Below are positions 34,224-42,904 of a stretch of DNA of 50,327 nt, piece by piece. Position 1 is the stretch's first letter, and every line of letters starts with the position of its first letter. Where the stretch lies: the NCBI RefSeq assembly GCF_041433555.1, contig NZ_JAPWBR010000014.1, positions 1 to 50,327 on the forward strand, read 5' to 3'. Made by a program: the position numbers and the translations under genes. Origin of the DNA: Granulicatella sp041433555. GTDB lineage: Bacteria > Bacillota > Bacilli > Lactobacillales > Aerococcaceae. The notes beneath the pieces are model-generated. The model searched no databases. It was not told the DNA's origin and saw only the letters and a program-made list of their open reading frames with translations.

Positions 34224-34252
34224 CTAATTGTAATGTTTTTAATTACAGTTAG
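34224..34252. promoter_or_regulatory. Candidate HypR-type operator at the rclA transcription start
   Basis: CTAATTGTAAT (34224-34234) and ATTACAGTTAG (34242-34252) are 11-bp complementary arms with one mismatch and a 7-base spacer. The repeat abuts the -10 box and covers the predicted start, an ideal repressor position. Confidence 0.55.
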
Positions 34253-34280
34253 AGTATATCTCACGAATGTATAATCACAA
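34253..34280 (-). promoter_or_regulatory. Promoter of rclA-Rrf2 operon
   Basis: Minus-strand TTGTGA (34275-34280), 16 bases, TATACT (34253-34258), about 45 bases before the rclA ATG (AAAGGTGA box). Confidence 0.6.
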
Positions 34281-34296
34281 AATTATCTGCTCACGA

Positions 34297-34326
34297 AAAA
34301 AGACACCTACTTTTGTAGATGTCTTA
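34297..34326 (-). terminator. Terminator of HIT gene
   Basis: AAGACA-c-CTAC, loop TTTT, GTAG-a-TGTCTT, one mismatch, followed by a T-rich run on the minus strand. Confidence 0.78.
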
Positions 34327-34335
34327 TTGTCCTAT

Positions 34336-34782
34336 TTATAAATACTCTTTTAAATGATTTACTAATTGAAGCAGATCACTCTCTTTTGGTTGATATTCTT
34401 CGGATGACATTTCTTCCCAAGGAACCCACCAAACAGGGCCTCTTCCATTATGGCCATACCCCTGCATATCTCCTGCTTTTCTTGGAAATAGATGCCAATG
34501 TACATGTGCATCACCATTTCCTAACAATTCGATATTCATTTTCTCAGCTTGAAACGCTTTTGCCACGGCCTCTTGAACAATACTCATTTCTTCTAGAAAT
34601 TTTATTTTTGTTTCATACTCCATTTGATGCAATTCCGTTACGTGTTCTTTGGCTAGGAACAATGTGTACCCTTTAAAATACTGTCCGTCTCCTATTACCA
34701 CATAACCCGTTTCAAGTTCTTTTACAAAATGCGGATTTTTACCTTGCTTAATTAATTCAATCCGCTCACAAATCAAACACAT
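34336..34782 (-). CDS. HIT-family hydrolase (second HIT protein)
   Basis: Histidine-triad protein (148 aa). The N-terminal MCLICERIELIKQG supplies a Cys-x-x-Cys probably binding zinc; YTLFLAKEHVTELHQM is the HIT core; the catalytic motif is DAHVHWHLFPRK near residue 91. The segment GHNGRGPVWWVPWEEM is typical of a diadenosine-polyphosphate-hydrolase-like subgroup. Its AGGAG box overlaps the stop of the acetyltransferase gene upstream, so the pair is translationally linked. Distinct from hit at 27.5 kb. Confidence 0.9.
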   Translation of the reverse strand: MCLICERIELIKQGKNPHFVKELETGYVVIGDGQYFKGYTLFLAKEHVTELHQMEYETKIKFLEEMSIVQEAVAKAFQAEKMNIELLGNGDAHVHWHLFPRKAGDMQGYGHNGRGPVWWVPWEEMSSEEYQPKESDLLQLVNHLKEYL

Positions 34783-34793
34783 GTACTTAACTC

Positions 34794-35342
34794 CTACTTC
34801 AATCTGTCTGCTTTAATGATGGAATAATATGCCATATCACAGATACCTTGATTATTCTTACCATTTTGTCGCAGCGTGCCTTCATAAGTCATTCCAGCTT
34901 TTTGCATCACTTTTCCGCTGGATGGATTATTCGCATCATGACGTGCAGCCACTCTATTACAACCCGCTTCTTCCAAGAGATAGCGACTCACTGCAAACAA
35001 TGCTTCTGTCATAATTCCTTTTCCCCAGCATTTGCGACTAAGCGCATATCCAATCTCCACAGCGTCCAGCTTTTCTTCCAAATGCACAACATCGATACTA
35101 CCAACAACCTCATTGTCAAATACGATTGCCCACTTGAATTGAAGCGGATTTTGGTAGCCATCTACCCAACGTTTAAGGCTTTCCTTCGTTGTCTCGACAG
35201 ATTCATGCGGAGGCCACGTTAAGTAATGCGTCACCTCTTCGTCGCTCGACCAGTTTTTAAACATCGCTGGTGCGTCTTCTACTTGAAAAGGTCTGAGAAT
35301 TAATCTTTCCGTTTGAATCGTTTTTGTTCCTATTGGATTCAT
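34794..35342 (-). CDS. RimJ/RimL-type GNAT acetyltransferase
   Basis: Acetyl-CoA-dependent N-acetyltransferase (182 aa) of the Acetyltransf_3 group. It shows IQTERLILRPFQVEDAPAMF at the start, VEIGYALSRKCWGKGIMTEAL (acetyl-CoA loop C-W-G-K-G) near residue 93, and NPSSGKVMQKAGMTYEG near 140. Acceptor may be a ribosomal protein N-terminus or a small molecule. Start set at ATG 35342 with AGGAGG upstream rather than an in-frame codon 15 bases earlier. No clear terminator is seen between it and yhaM. Confidence 0.92.
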   Translation of the reverse strand: MNPIGTKTIQTERLILRPFQVEDAPAMFKNWSSDEEVTHYLTWPPHESVETTKESLKRWVDGYQNPLQFKWAIVFDNEVVGSIDVVHLEEKLDAVEIGYALSRKCWGKGIMTEALFAVSRYLLEEAGCNRVAARHDANNPSSGKVMQKAGMTYEGTLRQNGKNNQGICDMAYYSIIKADRLK

Positions 35343-35406
35343 CGTTTTCCTCCTCAATCAATGGCTAAAACAAAGTCCAAAAGGATTCATTTACCGTATT
35401 GATTTA

Positions 35407-36360
35407 TTATTGAATGGTTGGTTTATAAAACGAGCGGTTATCTAAACCGAATACGCGCTCTGAGAATGCGCCTGGTTCTGTCTTATCGAGTGCATTTGAC
35501 ATCATTGTAATCGTCGCATCTAACAAGTCGATATGGTGCAATACTTCCGCTTCTAATAATTGCGGACGTACTGGTGAACCGTATTCGAGTTTGCCGTGGT
35601 GAGCAAGCACGACATGTTTTAATAAAAGCACGTCTTCTTGATTTTCATCGATACCAAGCTCTTCACAGGCTTTTGTAATTTCTTCGTCCATGATCACGAT
35701 ATGCCCTAGTAAGTTCCCTTTAAGTGTGTACTCCGTACCGATTGCGCCGGTTAATTCCATCGTTTTACCAATATCATGTAAAATCACACCAGAATATAAT
35801 AACGAACGGTTGATTTGTGTGTATTGCGTTGCAATGGCTTTGGCAAGGCGTAACATCGAAACTGTGTGGAAACTTAAACCACCTACAAAAGCATGGTGGT
35901 GACGTTTCGCTGCAGGGAACTCGAAGAAGGCTTCTTGGTATTTCTTCAAGATATTATGGACGATACGACGCAAATATGGATTTGTGATATCGAACATAAT
36001 TTGGTTCACTTCTTCTTCCATTTCTTCCTTCGTCATTGGAGCGTGTTCTACGAAATAGCTCGCAGATGTTGGCTCTCCTTTTGAAGCGTCAGTAAGTCGA
36101 AGGCTGACAATTTTCACTTGTGGCGAATTATTGTACATTTCTCGTTTTCCGTTTACAACTACTACTTTTCCTGGTACGTATTTTGCAATATCGTCTGAAG
36201 TCGCAGACCAATATTTTCCGTCCATTTGACCTGATTGATCTTGGAACGTGAAGGCGATAAACGGATTGCCATTTTTTGCCATACGCACATCTGCAGATTT
36301 AATCAATAGGCAGATTTCGAAACTCTCGTCCACATTGTATTCATATAATTTTTTTGTCAT
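35407..36360 (-). CDS. yhaM: 3'-5' exoribonuclease YhaM
   Basis: RNase (317 aa) that trims short 3' overhangs of RNA and degrades DNA in vitro. N-terminal OB-fold (about residues 15-90, GNPFIAFTFQDQSGQMDGKYW) and C-terminal HD domain with HHHAFVGGLSFHTVSMLRLA, LLYSGVILHDIGKTMEL (HD ligands near residue 192) and VVLAHHGKLEYGSPVRPQ. Length equals B. subtilis YhaM. It begins three bases after yhaN, in the conserved yhaO-yhaN-yhaM order. Confidence 0.95.
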   Translation of the reverse strand: MTKKLYEYNVDESFEICLLIKSADVRMAKNGNPFIAFTFQDQSGQMDGKYWSATSDDIAKYVPGKVVVVNGKREMYNNSPQVKIVSLRLTDASKGEPTSASYFVEHAPMTKEEMEEEVNQIMFDITNPYLRRIVHNILKKYQEAFFEFPAAKRHHHAFVGGLSFHTVSMLRLAKAIATQYTQINRSLLYSGVILHDIGKTMELTGAIGTEYTLKGNLLGHIVIMDEEITKACEELGIDENQEDVLLLKHVVLAHHGKLEYGSPVRPQLLEAEVLHHIDLLDATITMMSNALDKTEPGAFSERVFGLDNRSFYKPTIQ

Positions 36361-36363
36361 GAT

Positions 36364-38808
36364 TTACCTTCTTTCTCTTTCCCCTAACTTCAGTACATTC
36401 TCTTTAGGTAACTGAAGCGGAACTTCCGTTGTAAAGTAAAAAACTTGTGTTACGCGTGATAGCTCTTCCATTAATTCTAACATAATCGATAGACGTTCTC
36501 TATCAAAATTGACGAATCCATCATCGATTAACACTGGAATTTTCATCTTCTTCGCTAATTGGAAAATAAAGGCAAATCGAATCGCGACATACAGTTGGTC
36601 TAAGGCCCCTTTTGAAAGATAGAAAGCTTCCATCCATTGGCCATTTGCCTGCTGCACCTTCGCCTGCGTATCCGTTAAGAGAATCTTCGTATATTGTCCC
36701 ATCGTGAGTCGGCTAAAGATACGGCTCGCCTCGTCTAAAATCAACGGCACTCTCGTTGGAACTTTTTCTTCAAGTTGCTTCAAAATCCATTTGGCTGCAT
36801 ATACTTGTGTCGCCCAATCTTTGATAGACTCTTGTACCTCGAAGCGTTCAAAGTCTGCTTCAAGCTGAAGGGCTTCCGCATTGTCATCTTCTTCAAGAAG
36901 TTCTGCCTTCGTTTTTGTACTTGCCAATTGGTCACGTACTTCTTTACGTTTACTTTCTAGCTGCGCCTTCGTGAAGGACTCGTCTTGAATTTCCTCTTCA
37001 AGCGTTTGTCGTTGCAAGCTTTCTTTTTCTTCATTCGTAAAAATAGCTACTTGCTTTTCGATATACGCTCTCTTTTGCGCTAACGCTACACGATTGTCCA
37101 GTGTTGGTAACTGAGTTCTAAACTCTTCTACAGTTGTGATTCCTAGTGGTGAAATGGCTTCTTGTAATTCTTTGCGCACTTCTGTTGTATCTTGTTCCAA
37201 TTGCGCTAAATGGCGTTCTTTTTTTAAGATACTTTCTTGGAGTTGCTCCAATTTTGCCACTCGTTTTTGAGAAGTCATCCATGTCTCACGGATAATGCGT
37301 AGCTGTTGCTCCACAGTAGCAGGAGGAGTGATTTGTTCTTTGGTCCAGAAATCTTCGCTCTCTTCTTTAAAGGCTGAAAGTCTTTGTTCCAATTGAACGA
37401 ACTGCGCCTTCTTTTGTAAGAAATCATTGACACTTCGTCCTTCATTTCTTCGAACAAATCGTCTTGCTTCGTCTAGAGTTACCTCAATTCCTTTCCCTGA
37501 AAGGAGTTGTTGAACCCGTTCGTCTACTGCACTGTTTTTTGGAGATTGTAACTTCCCTGTTTTGTGTAAGAAGAACCCTCCGCCAATTCCTAGAGCTGCA
37601 GCAACACCAACGCCTAGCACTACCTGGTTCGTTAAAAATCCTACTACAATAATGGCAATGATTCCAACTAGCCCAATAAGGACTCCTGTTTGAAATTGCC
37701 CAGCATGTTCGTTTTCACCTTGAAGGGTATCTAATTCGGCTAATTCAGCCTCTGTAAATGGTTTGGCATCTTCACTTTGCACACCGATATTCCCTGGATG
37801 TGTCTTCAACTCCCGTTCCAATTCAAAAGCACGCTCTTCTACCGCCGCTGCACCTTGAGCTTTTGCATAGAGTGCTTCAAGAGTCGAATCCTCTGCTGCT
37901 TCTCCGAGTGCTTCTGCTTCCGCTTTTGCCTGTTCTAACTCGATTTTTGTACGTTCGAGTTCTTTTTCAAAGGAACGTAAAGTATTACTCGCTTCCACAG
38001 CCTTACTATGGTCGTACTCTTTTGGGAACTCATGTAGTCCTTCCATAGCGCGGAATTCTTCTAAGGCATCAAAATGAGCGAGCTTTTTCTCTAAGACATC
38101 TAGTCTAGATTCTGTCTCTTGCAATTTGGTAGATAATTCTCCTTCTTCTACTTGAAGCTCTTTAATAGAACTGAGGTAACTTTCATAAAGTACGTTCTCG
38201 CCTTTAGTTTGCGCCAATTGATTCGTTAAGCCTTCGAGTCGATCCATTCGCTCGTTGAGTTCCAGTTTTTTAGCTTGCGGGCGAAACAACTTATCCGCCT
38301 CAGCAAGTAACTTCTGACTCTCCTCGTAGGCACCCTTATGTCCCATGACACTCAAGCTATACAAGAAGCGATGGATTTCCTCTTCGCTTCCAAACGCATT
38401 ATTTTGCAATTCCTCTTCATTAAATCCAAAGAGTGAATGGTATTCATTCATCGTCAACTCATGAAGAACGCGGTCCAGCATCGTTTCGGGCAGCTCTTGT
38501 CCAGTTTCTGCACTCTTTAGAACGAGTTTCCTCTGAGGCCCCACAGCGCTACGCTCGATGATTAGAGCTCCAAGCCCTTCATCTTCAATCCACATCCGTC
38601 CACCACGCGTATTCGTATGGAGGGGCTGATATGGATAAACGCCATTTTTCTTTTGTTTAAAATCAAAAAGCATCTGCTCGATAAAACGTCGAAGGGTCGT
38701 CTTTCCGGATTCGTTCAAGCCTTGAACGACTTGTAAGTTCGGATGGAAAGTAAAGGTCTCATGTTCCCATTTCCCAAAATGATCAATCTCAATTTTTGAA
38801 ATATACAT
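36364..38808 (-). CDS. yhaN: SbcC/Rad50-like AAA ATPase YhaN
   Basis: Large coiled-coil ATPase (814 aa). N-terminal ABC half: YISKIEIDHFGKWEHETF, Walker A QGLNESGKTTLRRFIE near residue 30. Long heptad-rich arms span about 160-350 and 440-690. A hydrophobic pair of segments lies near 370-410 (VLIGLVGIIAIIVVGFLTNQVVLGVGVAAALGI, shortened view), as in YhaN. C-terminal half: LSKGALDQLYVAIRFAF signature and PVLIDDGFVNFD Walker B. Partner of the nuclease YhaO, like SbcCD or Rad50-Mre11. Start overlaps the yhaO stop (TAATG); GGGAGG box. Confidence 0.92.
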   Translation of the reverse strand: MYISKIEIDHFGKWEHETFTFHPNLQVVQGLNESGKTTLRRFIEQMLFDFKQKKNGVYPYQPLHTNTRGGRMWIEDEGLGALIIERSAVGPQRKLVLKSAETGQELPETMLDRVLHELTMNEYHSLFGFNEEELQNNAFGSEEEIHRFLYSLSVMGHKGAYEESQKLLAEADKLFRPQAKKLELNERMDRLEGLTNQLAQTKGENVLYESYLSSIKELQVEEGELSTKLQETESRLDVLEKKLAHFDALEEFRAMEGLHEFPKEYDHSKAVEASNTLRSFEKELERTKIELEQAKAEAEALGEAAEDSTLEALYAKAQGAAAVEERAFELERELKTHPGNIGVQSEDAKPFTEAELAELDTLQGENEHAGQFQTGVLIGLVGIIAIIVVGFLTNQVVLGVGVAAALGIGGGFFLHKTGKLQSPKNSAVDERVQQLLSGKGIEVTLDEARRFVRRNEGRSVNDFLQKKAQFVQLEQRLSAFKEESEDFWTKEQITPPATVEQQLRIIRETWMTSQKRVAKLEQLQESILKKERHLAQLEQDTTEVRKELQEAISPLGITTVEEFRTQLPTLDNRVALAQKRAYIEKQVAIFTNEEKESLQRQTLEEEIQDESFTKAQLESKRKEVRDQLASTKTKAELLEEDDNAEALQLEADFERFEVQESIKDWATQVYAAKWILKQLEEKVPTRVPLILDEASRIFSRLTMGQYTKILLTDTQAKVQQANGQWMEAFYLSKGALDQLYVAIRFAFIFQLAKKMKIPVLIDDGFVNFDRERLSIMLELMEELSRVTQVFYFTTEVPLQLPKENVLKLGERERR

Positions 38809-39977
38809 TAGCCTTCCTCCCTTCCCGAAAAGCGAGCTTCTAATAGACGCATCGCACGTTCATGAATCTCTTGTTGGACATCTTCCTTTTGCAGGAATTC
38901 GCTCATTAACTGATTCGAGAATCCACTCTTGGCAATTTCCATTTCAGAAAAGAGTGATGCATCTACATCTCCCACAAGAGAAATTCCAGAAGCGCCACGA
39001 AGCGGTTTTGTGACTTGTTCTCGAATACTCATCACTGTTACAAGGCTACGTTTTTCTTCTAACAATCCATTCACGACTTCTGTGAGTTGTTTTAAATCTT
39101 CTCTTGAATATCGCGATTCTTGCGTTTGTAAATGCAGCGTCACAAGACTACGTTTCGCAGGACTCGGCAACGCCTCTACGATCAGATACGGTAAAGTTTC
39201 TAAACGAGCGGTCTCGCTGATAGCAAGTTCTACTTCCATCCAATCCATCGTACTCGTTTCAATAAAGTGAACCTCTGGGGCATTCCCTGGAGTAATTTCA
39301 ACAAGTAACGCTCCCTTTGGACCACTCTCTTTACGGTCCGCTCCTTGAGTTGTACCACTATACCACGCACATGGCTGGCTAGAGACTTCTTGGCAAGTAT
39401 GAATATGTCCAAGCGCCCAATAGTCATATCCTTTTTCTCTCAGTTCAGGAATCGAAAATGGTGCATAGCGACCTTGCGCAGTCGTAAGTTCTCCATGCAA
39501 TACCCCAATATGAATATCACTGTTGGCACTCTTAACCGGATACTCTTGAACTTTCCGCGTAGCTACAACAGGAACCTCATAACTAAACCCACTAAAGGCC
39601 ACACGTTCCCCGTTTCTCGTCTCCACTTCAATCGTTTCAATGGCACTCCCAAAAGTATAAATATGCTCCCCGGAAACGTATGAAGTGCCCGCATCATGAT
39701 TTCCAAGCGCTACAACGACAGGAATTCCAAATGGTGCCAGGCGATTCAACTGACTCTGCAAGAACAATTTTTCTTTGACGAAGGTGCGTGAACTATCCAG
39801 TAAGTCCCCAGCCAACACAAGCGCATCGACTTCTTCTTCAATCGCCACATCAATGACTCTTTCAAAAGCATCAAACGCCGCCTGCTTTAGCTCTCTTGCG
39901 ATATCTTTATGGTTCTTTCCGACACCTGCGTACGTAATTCCTAGATGGACGTCGGCTGCGTGGATGAATTTCACCAT
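38808..39977 (-). CDS. yhaO: Mre11/SbcD-like metallophosphoesterase YhaO
   Basis: Calcineurin-like nuclease subunit (389 aa). Metal-binding motifs: FIHAADVHLGI at residues 4-14, LVLAGDLLDSS near 55, VVVALGNHDAG near 87, IGVLHGEL, and YWALGHIHTCQEV. Forms the nuclease of a Rad50-Mre11-type pair with YhaN for processing DNA ends; the cellular role in Firmicutes is not well defined. Start chosen at ATG 39977, preceded by AAAGGAGC; the reading frame runs 63 bases further upstream but without a box and into the yheA terminator. Confidence 0.92.
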   Translation of the reverse strand: MVKFIHAADVHLGITYAGVGKNHKDIARELKQAAFDAFERVIDVAIEEEVDALVLAGDLLDSSRTFVKEKLFLQSQLNRLAPFGIPVVVALGNHDAGTSYVSGEHIYTFGSAIETIEVETRNGERVAFSGFSYEVPVVATRKVQEYPVKSANSDIHIGVLHGELTTAQGRYAPFSIPELREKGYDYWALGHIHTCQEVSSQPCAWYSGTTQGADRKESGPKGALLVEITPGNAPEVHFIETSTMDWMEVELAISETARLETLPYLIVEALPSPAKRSLVTLHLQTQESRYSREDLKQLTEVVNGLLEEKRSLVTVMSIREQVTKPLRGASGISLVGDVDASLFSEMEIAKSGFSNQLMSEFLQKEDVQQEIHERAMRLLEARFSGREEG

Positions 39978-39995
39978 ACGTTGCTCCTTTCTTTT

Positions 39996-40054
39996 CTTCA
40001 AAAAAAGCATATTTTCCTGAACCGTCTGTTGTGCGTTCAAAGAAAATATGCTTT
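39996..40054 (-). terminator. Terminator of yheA
   Basis: AAAGCATATTTTC (40004-40016) and GAAAATATGCTTT (40042-40054) are perfect 13-bp complements with a 25-base loop, followed by T7 on the minus strand. It runs into the leader of yhaO. Confidence 0.8.
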
Positions 40055-40087
40055 GGATCGATTCTTAATAAAACCGTTTAAAATTGA

Positions 40088-40432
40088 TTATTTTGCGCTA
40101 TAAAGCTCTTGTAATGGATTTGTGATGATACGGTTGATGTCTTGCATAATCGTATTCAAACGTTGCTCAGCTTCCATTAACGCTTTAATATGCTCATTTT
40201 CAGACACTTTTTGTCCTAATTCTTGTGCTTTTTGAATATCTTCTTCAGTGATTTCTTGTCCTGAGAATTGTTTTTGTTGTAACTCGATATTCACTGTACG
40301 GAATTCATCGAATAACGCTTTTGCTGTTTCGTCAGCATAAATTGCTTCGAAGCTTTCCTTTACTGTTTTGAATTCTTGTAATTCGCGTAAGTCGCGTTCT
40401 AATTGATTGGCTGTATCATAAATATTACTCAT
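40088..40432 (-). CDS. yheA: YlbF/YmcA-family protein YheA (UPF0342)
   Basis: Small helical protein (114 aa) of the YlbF/YmcA/YheA family: N-terminal YDTANQLERDLRELQEFKTVKESFEAI, central FDEFRTVNIELQQKQFSGQEITEEDIQKA, and C-terminal AEQRLNTIMQDINRIITNPLQELY. YlbF and YmcA form an RNase Y specificity complex in B. subtilis; YheA's role is not defined. Own promoter (extended -10) and AAGGAGGAAG box; adjacent to yhaO as in Bacillus. Confidence 0.93.
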   Translation of the reverse strand: MSNIYDTANQLERDLRELQEFKTVKESFEAIYADETAKALFDEFRTVNIELQQKQFSGQEITEEDIQKAQELGQKVSENEHIKALMEAEQRLNTIMQDINRIITNPLQELYSAK

Positions 40433-40459
40433 GTTTCTTCCTCCTTAAAATACTCTTTT

Positions 40460-40468
40460 ATTATACCA
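40460..40468 (-). promoter_or_regulatory. Extended -10 promoter of yheA
   Basis: Minus-strand TGGTATAAT (TATAAT at 40460-40465), weak -35. About 25 bases upstream lies the short alternating palindrome (ACGT)3 at 40494-40505. Confidence 0.55.
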
Positions 40469-40510
40469 TAATTTATATGGCTAAACTATTAATACGTACG
40501 TACGTTCGCA

Positions 40511-42673
40511 TCATCGATTTCTGAATTTATCCCAGAGGTTTTTACCCCATTCTTGGATTTGATTCCAAACTTGTTCGCCCGCTTTTTGAGCGTCTTTGAT
40601 AAATTGATCGACACCGTTATTCGAATTGTTATTTTGGTTATTTTGTTTCGTCTTCACGGCTTCCACATTAAATGGTGTATTCGCGGTAAATTGAAGCAAT
40701 CCTTCCATCTCTAGTTTAAAGAGTGGCCCTACCCCTTCTCGGCTAGATGCTGATAGAGAGTAGTTTCCTGATTGGTCATATCCCATCCAAGTTGCAACAA
40801 CTACGTCAGGTGTATATCCAATCATCCATTGGTCACGAGAACCATTGTCATTATTGATAGCTTCGGTTGTCCCTGTCTTACCTGCAATCGTCTTACCAGC
40901 TGGTGAAAATGGTGCGCCAAGTCCTTCTGAACCGTATACGGTTAATAGCATACTTGTCATCTTCTTAGCGACTTCTTCCGTTGTCACACGGTTTTCCTTC
41001 GCTGCTGTGTTGTCTACAACGACTTTACCATTTGCGTCCACAATTTTCGTTACAAAACGTGGTTGCACACGAACACCTTTATTGGCAAAGGCTGTATAGG
41101 CAGAAGCCATTTGTTCTGGAGAGACCCCTTTTGTAAGTCCTCCAAGGGCAATCCCTAAGTACTCATCTCCTGGATCCGTTTCGATTCCGAACTGATGAAC
41201 CTTCTCGATTCCTTTCTTCAATCCGATTTTATCGAGTAACCATACAGCAGGAGCATTCCAACTGTGGTTCAAGGCTTCCGTCATCGTCACAGTTCCTTGA
41301 TACTTTTTATTCCAGTTCTCAGGCGTATATTTATCTGAACCATACGAACGTTTCTCGTCCACTAGAACAGAATTAGGTTGATATCCTTCTTCAAGAGCCG
41401 GAGTATATACGGCTAATGGTTTGAATGTTGACCCTGGTTGCGCCTGAAGCTGTGTTGCACGGTTAAATCCACGGAAAGTGTGTTTCTCGTTAGTACGGCC
41501 ACCTACTGTTGCAAGGACATCACCAGTTTGCGGATCCATGGCAATCGAAGCCGCTTGAGCAACCGTACCGTCACTCGCTTTCGGGAATAACCAACTGTGT
41601 GAGAAGGTTTCTTCCAAATCTGCTTGCATATTTTGGTCTAGACCTGTGTAGATTTTATATCCTTTGTTCAGCAAGTCTTCTTCGCTGATTCCGTATTTCG
41701 TTGTAATTTCATTAATTACCGCATCGAAATAATATGGATATTTATAACGAGCATTCGCTTCATACGTATCCGTCACGGTAATCACTTCAGCGGCAGCTTT
41801 ATCGGCTTCTTCTTGCGTGATTTTGCCATTATCGACCATCAACTGTAAAACGGTCGCACGGCGTTTCACCGTCGATTCCATATCGTCAATCGGATTATAC
41901 ACATTCGGTGCCTTTAAGCTTCCTGTAAGAACAGCCGCTTCACTGATGGTTAAATCCTTTGCACTCTTTCCGAAATAACGAAGCGACGCATTTTCAATTC
42001 CGTACGCCCCATTTCCGAAATAAGCATTATTTAAATACATCTCCAAAATTTGGTCTTTGGAATATTTCTTCTCCAACTCGAAACTCAAGAAGAGCTCTTT
42101 CGCTTTTCGCATAAACGATTGTTCCTGAGTTAAGAACGCATTCTTGGCTAATTGTTGCGTAATGGTACTTCCTCCACCCGTCACTCGGCCACGGTTCATT
42201 AACAGGCCAAATGTCGCACGAAGCAGCCCCATCGGATCGAATCCATGGTGGTCATAGAAACGTTTATCCTCTGTCGAAACAAGCGCGTTAATCATATTCG
42301 GAGAAATCTGGTCTATCGTTAAAAACTCCCCTTTATTGATATTCAGTACGCCGGCTTCTTGGTTATTGCGGTCATATACTTCCGTCACTTGGACCATCCC
42401 AGCACGTAAGCCACTCACATCGGTTGTCTTTGCGGAATAAACTAAAAATCCCGTAAATAGTGTGACTACCGTTAGCATCATTGCAAGAAGTAGCTTCGTG
42501 ACATGAAATTTTCTCCAAAAGCGACGAATCGCCATCATGATTTTATGATTCCAAATACTCTTTATAATGGATTGTTTTTGTGGTTCTTCAGTATGACGGT
42601 GCTCGAGTTCATTGTCTTGTTCGACTTCGATATTTTCTTCGTCATGATTCTGATTGTTAAATTCTTCGTTCAT
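40511..42673 (-). CDS. Class A penicillin-binding protein (PBP1A/2A type)
   Basis: Bifunctional peptidoglycan synthase (720 aa). Acidic/Glu-rich cytoplasmic N-terminus, one membrane anchor near residues 62-82 (LLLAMMLTVVTLFTGFLVYS). GT51 glycosyltransferase domain: STEDKRFYDHHGFDPMGLLR near 130 and GGGSTITQQLAKN near 166. Transpeptidase motifs: GSTFKPL (SxxK) near 412, SWN near 469, KTGTTE near 600. A short Asn-rich and basic C-terminal tail follows. Extracellular, acts with the elongation or division machinery. AAAAGGAGG box before ATG. Confidence 0.95.
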   Translation of the reverse strand: MNEEFNNQNHDEENIEVEQDNELEHRHTEEPQKQSIIKSIWNHKIMMAIRRFWRKFHVTKLLLAMMLTVVTLFTGFLVYSAKTTDVSGLRAGMVQVTEVYDRNNQEAGVLNINKGEFLTIDQISPNMINALVSTEDKRFYDHHGFDPMGLLRATFGLLMNRGRVTGGGSTITQQLAKNAFLTQEQSFMRKAKELFLSFELEKKYSKDQILEMYLNNAYFGNGAYGIENASLRYFGKSAKDLTISEAAVLTGSLKAPNVYNPIDDMESTVKRRATVLQLMVDNGKITQEEADKAAAEVITVTDTYEANARYKYPYYFDAVINEITTKYGISEEDLLNKGYKIYTGLDQNMQADLEETFSHSWLFPKASDGTVAQAASIAMDPQTGDVLATVGGRTNEKHTFRGFNRATQLQAQPGSTFKPLAVYTPALEEGYQPNSVLVDEKRSYGSDKYTPENWNKKYQGTVTMTEALNHSWNAPAVWLLDKIGLKKGIEKVHQFGIETDPGDEYLGIALGGLTKGVSPEQMASAYTAFANKGVRVQPRFVTKIVDANGKVVVDNTAAKENRVTTEEVAKKMTSMLLTVYGSEGLGAPFSPAGKTIAGKTGTTEAINNDNGSRDQWMIGYTPDVVVATWMGYDQSGNYSLSASSREGVGPLFKLEMEGLLQFTANTPFNVEAVKTKQNNQNNNSNNGVDQFIKDAQKAGEQVWNQIQEWGKNLWDKFRNR

Positions 42674-42699
42674 TACAATCCTCCTTTTAAATTGAGTCT

Positions 42700-42705
42700 A
42701 TTATA
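42700..42705 (-). promoter_or_regulatory. -10 box of PBP promoter
   Basis: Minus-strand TATAAT, 17 bases downstream of a weak TTTTAA, about 27 bases before the ATG. Confidence 0.5.
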
Positions 42706-42826
42706 CTGTACCATAAAACCCTTTAAAACCACATAAAAACTACACACCTTTACGAAAAATTAAAGGATACCATCGCCTACTATTTCTCCTTAAAAAACTT
42801 ACTTAAAATACCAAATTATTTTTATC

Positions 42827-42848
42827 AATATAAGGTATACCTTATATT
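42827..42848. promoter_or_regulatory. 22-bp perfect palindrome upstream of PBP gene
   Basis: AATATAAGGTA is followed directly by its complement TACCTTATATT, centred on GTATAC. On the minus strand its end overlaps TTGATA (then 17 bases, TAAGTA), a possible distal PBP promoter. Candidate operator. Confidence 0.45.
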
Positions 42849-42904
42849 GGTTAAATCTTATATTGCGTGTTTTTATTATTGGAGCAAGAAGATTTAAAGA
42901 TTAT

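Noticed and set aside
40494..40505. (ACGT)3 palindrome as an operator of yheA
   Set aside because: It is a short simple repeat that is palindromic by its nature; nothing else supports a regulatory role.
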